From assembly GCA_021790555.1 (NCBI GenBank), contig JAJYGY010000163.1, positions 1 through 10,259 of the forward strand: a stretch of DNA of 10,259 bases. The letters run 5' to 3'. Shown here one piece after another: positions 6,042 through 10,259 of the stretch. The stretch is from a bacterium. GTDB lineage: Bacteria > Oederibacteriota > JAJYGY01. A model generated the notes under the pieces. The model was given only the letters and a program-made list of their open reading frames with translations, did not search any database and was not told where the DNA came from. The translations under genes and the position numbers were made by a program. Numbering within the stretch: the first letter of the stretch is position 1; every line of letters starts with the position of its first letter.

Positions 6042-6581
6042 ATGGCGTCCGCGCTGTTGAACGTGGTGCTGGAAAACGACCAGAAGCTCTTCTTCCGCCT
6101 CACCGACCCGCTGGCCAGGATGGGCGGGAAGCGGCGCTTCCTGCTGCGCTGCGTCTCCCACCTGGGGGACGGGCACCTCTGGGTGCTGGGCGGGTTCTGG
6201 GCCCTGCTGACCCAGGGCCGGGCCGGCCTGCGCGCCTTTGAAACCGGGATGACCGGCTGCCTGGGCGCCCTGCTGCTCTTCAAGATCGTCAAGAACCGCG
6301 TGGCCCGCCGCAGGCCCGACACCAGCCTGCACGTGGGCAGCCGCCTGCTGGTGCCCCTGGACCAGTATTCCTTCCCTTCCGGGCACTCGGCCACCTCGCT
6401 GGCCTTCGCCCTGAGCATGGGGGCCTTCTTTCCCCTGGCTCTGGTCCCCCTGCTGTGCCTCTCCCTCCTGATCTCCCTCTCCCGGGTCGCCCTGCGGGTG
6501 CACTACCCGCTGGACCTGCTGGCTGGCTGGACCCTGGGCGCCATGACGGCCGGCCTGGGCCTGTCCCTGTTCCTGCGCTGA
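6042..6581 (+). CDS. PAP2-family membrane lipid phosphatase
   Basis: This 179-residue membrane protein carries all three phosphatase motifs of the PAP2 superfamily: K84-x6-R91-P92 (KNRVARRRP), PSGH at 112-115, and S147-R148-x5-H154-x3-D158 (SRVALRVHYPLD). H154 is the expected nucleophile and H115 the acid. Hydrophobic segments lie around residues 44-58, 67-82, 117-133, 131-150 and 157-177. Such enzymes dephosphorylate phosphatidic acid, phosphatidylglycerol phosphate, undecaprenyl pyrophosphate or lipid A, usually with the active site facing the periplasm. The position after a glycosyltransferase and a lipid kinase favours a phosphatidic acid/diacylglycerol role, but isoprenyl-phosphate recycling is equally compatible with the motifs. 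A GAGGGGG ribosome site precedes the ATG. The stop codon lies inside the inverted repeat shared with the convergent gene. Confidence 0.92.
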   Translation: MASALLNVVLENDQKLFFRLTDPLARMGGKRRFLLRCVSHLGDGHLWVLGGFWALLTQGRAGLRAFETGMTGCLGALLLFKIVKNRVARRRPDTSLHVGSRLLVPLDQYSFPSGHSATSLAFALSMGAFFPLALVPLLCLSLLISLSRVALRVHYPLDLLAGWTLGAMTAGLGLSLFLR

Positions 6582-6595
6582 GCCTCAGCGCAGGA
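6571..6595. terminator. Inverted repeat spanning two convergent stop codons (probable bidirectional terminator)
   Basis: TCCTGCGCTGAG at 6571-6582 is followed by one C (6583) and then its exact reverse complement at 6584-6595. As RNA it can form an 11-bp stem with a 3-nt GCC loop. The arm includes the TGA of the PAP2 gene (6579-6581), and the other arm contains the TGA of the minus-strand gene (6585-6587). Both genes therefore end in the same codons, CTG CGC TGA (Leu-Arg-stop). There is no T-tract on either side, so it is not a standard intrinsic terminator. It could slow polymerase from both directions or protect transcript 3' ends. Confidence 0.6.
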
Positions 6596-9500
6596 CGGCC
6601 AGCTTGGCGCTTCGGCGGCTGAAGCCGCCCCTTCCGTCCGAGACTTCCACCACCACCACGTAGATCCCCGGGGCCAGGCCGCCGCCCTGGAGGCGGACAA
6701 TCCCGTCCGCCGAGGAGGCCCGCGCCCTCAGGCCTCCGTCCAGGGAATAGACCCGGGCCAGGGCCTGTCCGGGGCCGCAGAAGATTTCCAGAGCGCCCCG
6801 GGCCGGGTTCCAGGGGTCGGCGCTGAAGGCCAGGGAAAGGCCTCCGGCCGGCGCGGCCAGCACCTCCACCTGGACCGCGCTCACGGCTCCCCCCCCGGGG
6901 GACTGCCGCTGAAGCGTCACGCTGTACACTCCCGGCGCCACGTAGGCGCCCGAACCGCCCCGGCCGTCCCACTGGGCCCAGGCCGCCCCGGCCTGAAAGC
7001 GCAGCGCGCGGCCCTGGCCGGGCAGCAGCACCCTGGAATCCGCGGTGACCACGCCGCCCACGCCAGCCGAAGTCGGGCTTCCCCAGTCCAGCGCGCGCAC
7101 CTCCTCGCCCGCCGCGTTGCTCACCACCAGGCTGGGGGGCGCGGCCGAGGCCAGCACCTGCACCTGCCCGGCCCAGGTCTGCACGTGGCCCCAGGGGTCC
7201 GTCTCCCTCAGTTCCACCTCGTAGGTCCCGCCCGCCAGGGGCTGCCCGGCGTCGCCGTTCCCGTCGAACAGGTAGGTCTTGCCCCCCGCGCGGATCACCG
7301 CGTCCTGGCCCGAGGCCTGGAGCACCAGGGCCTGCAGGATCTTGAAGTCCGCGGGGCTGGTGAAGCTGGGCACCGCGCTGGCAAGGGCCCGCACCCGCTC
7401 GCCGGCGCTGTCGTACACCGTGATGTCGTATTCGAAGGGCGGCGAGAGCACCGGCGTGAAGGTGGGGCTTTGGGTGGGAGAGGGCGTCGCGCTGGGGGTG
7501 GCGGTGAAGCTGGCCGTGGCCGTCGCCGTGGGGGTGGCCGAGGCCGAGGCCGTGGGGCTGGGGCTGGCGCTGGGGGAGGGCGACGGGCTGGGCGAGGCGG
7601 TGAGGCTTGAAGTGGCCGTGGCCGTGGCCGTGCCGGTGGGGGAGGCCGTCCGGCTTGGGGTTGCGCTGAAGGAGGGCGTCGCCGTGGCCGAGGCGCTTGG
7701 CGTGCCGCTGGGCGTGGCCGTCGGCGTCGCGGTGGGGGAAGCCGGGGGGGTCTCCGACGGGGTGGCGCTGGGCGTGGTGGTGGCCGTTGGCGATCCCGTC
7801 GACGACGGAGTCCCCGTCGGGGAAGCCGTGGCCGTCCCCGTGCCGGAGGCGGTGGCCGTGGGGGAGGCCGTGCCCGTCCCCGAGGGCGAGGGCGACAGGG
7901 AGGCCGTGGCCGACGGGGTGCCCGTCGCGGAAGGCGAAGGCAAGGGGCTGGGGGAGGCCGAAGGCGTGGCTGTGGCCGAGGGGCTGGGGGTGGGCGTCGG
8001 CGTCGCGGTGGGCGAAGCCGCGGGGGAGGGGCTGGGCGTGGCGGAAGCCGAAGGCGAGTCCGTGGGCGACGCGGTGGGCGTGGAAGTGGGACTGCCCGTG
8101 GGGGTCCTTGTGGGGGAAGGCGAAGGCGTGGGGCTCGCCGTGGCGCTGGCCGTGGGAGAGGTTGTCCGGGTGGGGCTGGGGCTGGCCGTGGCGCTGGGCG
8201 TGGCCGAAGGGGTGCGGGTGGCCGTGGGCGTGGGGCTGGAGGAAGCCGTGGGAGACGGGGTGGAGGTCCTGGTGGGTGAGGGCGAGGCCGTGGGGCTGGG
8301 GCTTCCGCAGGACTGCAGGGTGAGGTCCAGCTCCTGGACGGTGGTGTTGCCGCATCCGTCCGACACCTGGACCCACAGCTTCACCGGCCCGGAGGCCGGC
8401 AGGCCGGCCGTGGCCGAGGTGAGGGTGAAGGAGTAGGGCCCGGAACCGGAGGCCTGGTTCCAGGAGTTCCAGGTGGGGTCCAGGGTCCACTGGGCCGAGG
8501 TCACGGCCACGTTGTCCGAGCCGCTGAACTGCACGGTGAGCGGCAGGCATCCGGCGGCGCCCTGGGCCGGCGAATTGATGGACAGGCCGGGGAAGCTGGT
8601 GTCGATGGTGGTGCCGCAGGCCGTGGCGTTGGTGGAGCGCGCCTGCACCCAGGAGGTGAAATCCGACTGGGTGGGATAGGGCACGGCCAGGTCCAGGTAG
8701 GGCCGGGCCACCCGCAGGATGGTGAGGAAGTCGTAGCGGTAGCTGATGTGGGCCGGGCTGCCGCCCCAGTGCGGGGCCAGGGCGTTGAAGGCGCAGGTGA
8801 CGTCGTTCCACAGGGCCTGGCGCTGGGCCGTGGTCAGGTTGAAGTGCAGCAGCAGGCCGCCGTCGCCCTGGGCCGCCGGAGTGCCCGGCCCGTTGCCGAA
8901 AAAGTAGGTCTGCAGGTCGGCCAGGGTGATGTTGGCGTCGTAGATGGGCGCGCCCGAGGAGCAGGAGGCGGCCTGCTCCAGGGTGTCGGTGGTCAGCATC
9001 ACCTCGGGCCGGTGGTTGCTGTTGCCCGTGGGCACCCAGGGGCTGATGTCCGTGGCGGCCAGCTGGGCCGCGGTGGGGGGCAGGATGCCCGCCTCGAAGC
9101 CGGAGTTGATGCCCAGGTTGTAGGACGGGTCCAGGATCTTCAACGCGGCCTCCGGGTCGTGGCCCTGCTCCAGCAGGGTCTTGAAGCACAGGTTGGTGGA
9201 GCTCATCAGGGCCTGGTAGGTCCAGAGGAGGTCCAGGCCCGAGGAGACCACCGAATTCACCTGCTGGGCCGTGTCCGGGTAGGTGTAGGCCGTGCCCGGG
9301 CTGTTCATGTAGTAGGCGCCCGCGTTGATCCAGCCTCCCACGCAGGCGGAGGAGTCGGCCGTGGTCACGTCCGGGTAGGAGGCGGCGCAGGCGTACTTGG
9401 GGAAGAACTTGGGGTAGGACATCACCACGCGGCCCAGGGTCCATTCCTCGATCTGGTAGCTGCCGAAGACGCCGGCGGCCCCGCCGCTGGTGTAAAGGGC

Positions 9501-10253
9501 CGTGCCCGTGCCCACTTCGCGCATGGCCGCGAAGGTCTCCTTGGAGCCCAGGCCCAGCAGGTAGAACAGGTTGATGTTGAAGAGCTCCTCTCCCGAGGCC
9601 ACGGCCATCATGTACAGGGGGCCGCCCATGCTGGTGGGGTCGAAGGTGACGTTGGTGTTGCTGATGGTCCAGGAAGTGGAGGGCAGGGGCACCTGGATCT
9701 GGGTCTGGCCGGCGAAGCTGTTGAGGAAGCCGCCCGAATCGGCCCCGCCGTTGGCGTCGGACCAGGGCTGGCAGGCCGTGCTGTAGTAGGAGGGCGAGGC
9801 GGTCAGGGCGCCGATCTGCGCGCAGGACACCGGCGTGGGGGTCAGCACGGGCTGGGCCGGGTCGCAGGAGCCGGTCTTCACCAGCCACTGGTATCCGTAG
9901 GGAGTGCCGTCCTTGCCGGAGGGGATGCTGCCGCTTTCACCCATGCTGTTGTTGCAGGATCCCACGGGCAGCACCTGTTCGGTGGAGGGGAAATTGACCT
10001 GGTAGGTGTAGGGCCCGGTGCCCGAGACGCTCTGGGAGGCCATGCCCGAGCCGGAATAGCCCGCGTAGGAGGGCGTGTCGAAGCGGAAGCCCATCAGGGT
10101 GAGGGCGGCGCCGGTGTTGTTGCACACGTTGAAGGTCAGGCCCGGCCAGACCGGGCCCACGCAGGGGCAGCCGCTGACCGTGCCCGTCATCTCAGGAAAA
10201 AGCGGCGCGGGAAAGAGCAGCAAAAATATGGAAAGCCAGGCCAGATTTTTCAT
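6585..10253 (-). CDS. Large secreted multidomain protein with Ser/Thr/Pro/Ala linker and C-terminal FlgD/Ig-like modules
   Basis: This 1222-residue protein starts with a signal peptide (MKNLAWLSIFLLLFPAPLFP); there is no lipobox. Residues 22-550 form a region rich in Cys, Gly, aromatic and small polar residues (C29, C31, C44, C100, C130, C144, C161, C289, C304, C356, C431, C487, C546), suggesting disulfides outside the cytoplasm. I do not recognise it firmly. Within it, E222/E223, GVFGSYQIEEW (261-271) and ILDPSYNLGINSG (373-385) recall, in order, the Glu, G-x-x-Q and YN-G elements of lysozyme-fold transglycosylases. An Ig-like module follows at about 555-648. Residues 651-939 are a low-complexity linker of mainly S, T, P and A. 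Three beta modules end the protein (940-1036, 1040-1133, 1137-1222), with VYDSAGERVRAL, VSNAAGEEVRAL and VYSLDGGLRARA as equivalent strands, like FlgD-type Ig domains. The last module ends in KLAVLR, as in C-terminal sorting domains. It is probably surface-exposed or released. The ribosome site lies beyond the window edge. Confidence 0.82.
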   Translation of the reverse strand: MKNLAWLSIFLLLFPAPLFPEMTGTVSGCPCVGPVWPGLTFNVCNNTGAALTLMGFRFDTPSYAGYSGSGMASQSVSGTGPYTYQVNFPSTEQVLPVGSCNNSMGESGSIPSGKDGTPYGYQWLVKTGSCDPAQPVLTPTPVSCAQIGALTASPSYYSTACQPWSDANGGADSGGFLNSFAGQTQIQVPLPSTSWTISNTNVTFDPTSMGGPLYMMAVASGEELFNINLFYLLGLGSKETFAAMREVGTGTALYTSGGAAGVFGSYQIEEWTLGRVVMSYPKFFPKYACAASYPDVTTADSSACVGGWINAGAYYMNSPGTAYTYPDTAQQVNSVVSSGLDLLWTYQALMSSTNLCFKTLLEQGHDPEAALKILDPSYNLGINSGFEAGILPPTAAQLAATDISPWVPTGNSNHRPEVMLTTDTLEQAASCSSGAPIYDANITLADLQTYFFGNGPGTPAAQGDGGLLLHFNLTTAQRQALWNDVTCAFNALAPHWGGSPAHISYRYDFLTILRVARPYLDLAVPYPTQSDFTSWVQARSTNATACGTTIDTSFPGLSINSPAQGAAGCLPLTVQFSGSDNVAVTSAQWTLDPTWNSWNQASGSGPYSFTLTSATAGLPASGPVKLWVQVSDGCGNTTVQELDLTLQSCGSPSPTASPSPTRTSTPSPTASSSPTPTATRTPSATPSATASPSPTRTTSPTASATASPTPSPSPTRTPTGSPTSTPTASPTDSPSASATPSPSPAASPTATPTPTPSPSATATPSASPSPLPSPSATGTPSATASLSPSPSGTGTASPTATASGTGTATASPTGTPSSTGSPTATTTPSATPSETPPASPTATPTATPSGTPSASATATPSFSATPSRTASPTGTATATATSSLTASPSPSPSPSASPSPTASASATPTATATASFTATPSATPSPTQSPTFTPVLSPPFEYDITVYDSAGERVRALASAVPSFTSPADFKILQALVLQASGQDAVIRAGGKTYLFDGNGDAGQPLAGGTYEVELRETDPWGHVQTWAGQVQVLASAAPPSLVVSNAAGEEVRALDWGSPTSAGVGGVVTADSRVLLPGQGRALRFQAGAAWAQWDGRGGSGAYVAPGVYSVTLQRQSPGGGAVSAVQVEVLAAPAGGLSLAFSADPWNPARGALEIFCGPGQALARVYSLDGGLRARASSADGIVRLQGGGLAPGIYVVVVEVSDGRGGFSRRSAKLAVLR
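7437..8303 (-). repeat. Low-complexity Ser/Thr/Pro/Ala-coding tract (289 codons)
   Basis: Within the large secreted protein, residues 651-939 consist almost only of Ser, Thr, Pro and Ala in shifting patterns such as SPSPT, ATPSA and GTGTA, with rare Gly, Leu, Phe, Asp, Glu and Arg. There is no fixed period and no long exact unit, so it looks like a diversified expansion rather than a young tandem repeat. It joins the N-terminal/Ig part to the FlgD-like modules and probably forms an extended, possibly O-glycosylated spacer. The plus strand is rich in G and T here, with many GGG to GGGGG runs. The tract also keeps other frames open on both strands, which are artefacts. Confidence 0.9.
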
Positions 10254-10259
10254 ATCACT

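Noticed and set aside
4655..6418. A 587-codon minus-strand frame across the lipid kinase and PAP2 genes
   Set aside because: It lies antisense to two genes with complete catalytic motifs, and its own translation is Pro/Arg/Gly-rich without domain features.
7437..8303. Linker tract considered as a CRISPR array or tandem-repeat satellite
   Set aside because: There is no constant repeat unit and no spacer pattern. It is in-frame coding sequence with degenerate Ser/Thr/Pro/Ala codons.
7279..8436. A 385-codon plus-strand frame with a long Val/Ala/Gly/Glu-rich repeat (VAVAVGVAEAEAVGLG type)
   Set aside because: It is the antisense image of the Ser/Thr/Pro/Ala linker. The repetitive composition is produced by the opposite-strand codons, and there is no supporting ribosome site or homologue-like segment.
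6289..9888. A 1199-codon open frame on the minus strand overlapping the large secreted protein in another frame
   Set aside because: The translation is Arg/Gly/Pro/His-rich without domains or a signal peptide, and it also runs across the PAP2 gene. The overlapping frame has a signal peptide, domain layout and a sensible end. High GC and the low-complexity tract explain the open frame.

Overview
This is a GC-rich bacterial window of about 10.3 kb. It is densely packed with protein-coding genes and has no RNA gene, CRISPR array, insertion sequence or phage gene that I can see. The genes suggest a free-living bacterium with a cell envelope and an export system: a PilZ-type protein end, a LysM membrane protein, a diacylglycerol glycosyltransferase, and a very large exported protein with a Ser/Thr/Pro/Ala linker and C-terminal FlgD/Ig-like modules. 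Long (S/T)P linkers and C-terminal modules of this kind are common in poorly cultured candidate phyla and in delta-proteobacteria-like lineages. I cannot place the organism more precisely from sequence alone.

Layout, left to right. (1) Positions 1-207 hold the C-terminal end of a PilZ-like protein, followed by a textbook intrinsic terminator. (2) An uncharacterised radical SAM protein lies on the minus strand (265-1578). (3) Only 26 bp separate it from a divergent plus-strand pair: a small membrane protein resembling membrane-bound metal-dependent hydrolases (TTG start at 1605) and an endonuclease III (nth), which overlap by 11 nt. (4) An AT-rich island at 2690-2760 carries an extended -10 promoter. 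It precedes a LysM-domain protein with a signal peptide and one transmembrane segment. (5) From 3784 to 6581 there is a lipid-active cluster: a GT28/MGDG-synthase-type glycosyltransferase, a soluble diacylglycerol-kinase-family lipid kinase and a PAP2 lipid phosphatase. (6) From 10253 down to 6585, on the minus strand, one 1222-residue secreted multidomain protein fills the rest of the window. It meets the PAP2 gene tail to tail, with 3 nt between the two stop codons.

The lipid cluster makes functional sense as a unit. The kinase and phosphatase could interconvert diacylglycerol and phosphatidic acid, and the glycosyltransferase could draw diacylglycerol into membrane glycolipid. This is inferred from family membership and gene order; the substrates are not shown by the sequence.

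The least explained object is the 1222-residue protein. Its cysteine-rich N-terminal half (residues about 22-550) matches no family that I can name with confidence, though scattered motifs recall a lysozyme/transglycosylase fold. An Ig-like module, a 289-residue linker of mainly S, T, P and A, and three FlgD-like beta modules follow. At its 3' end, a perfect 12-nt inverted repeat about a single central base spans both convergent stop codons.
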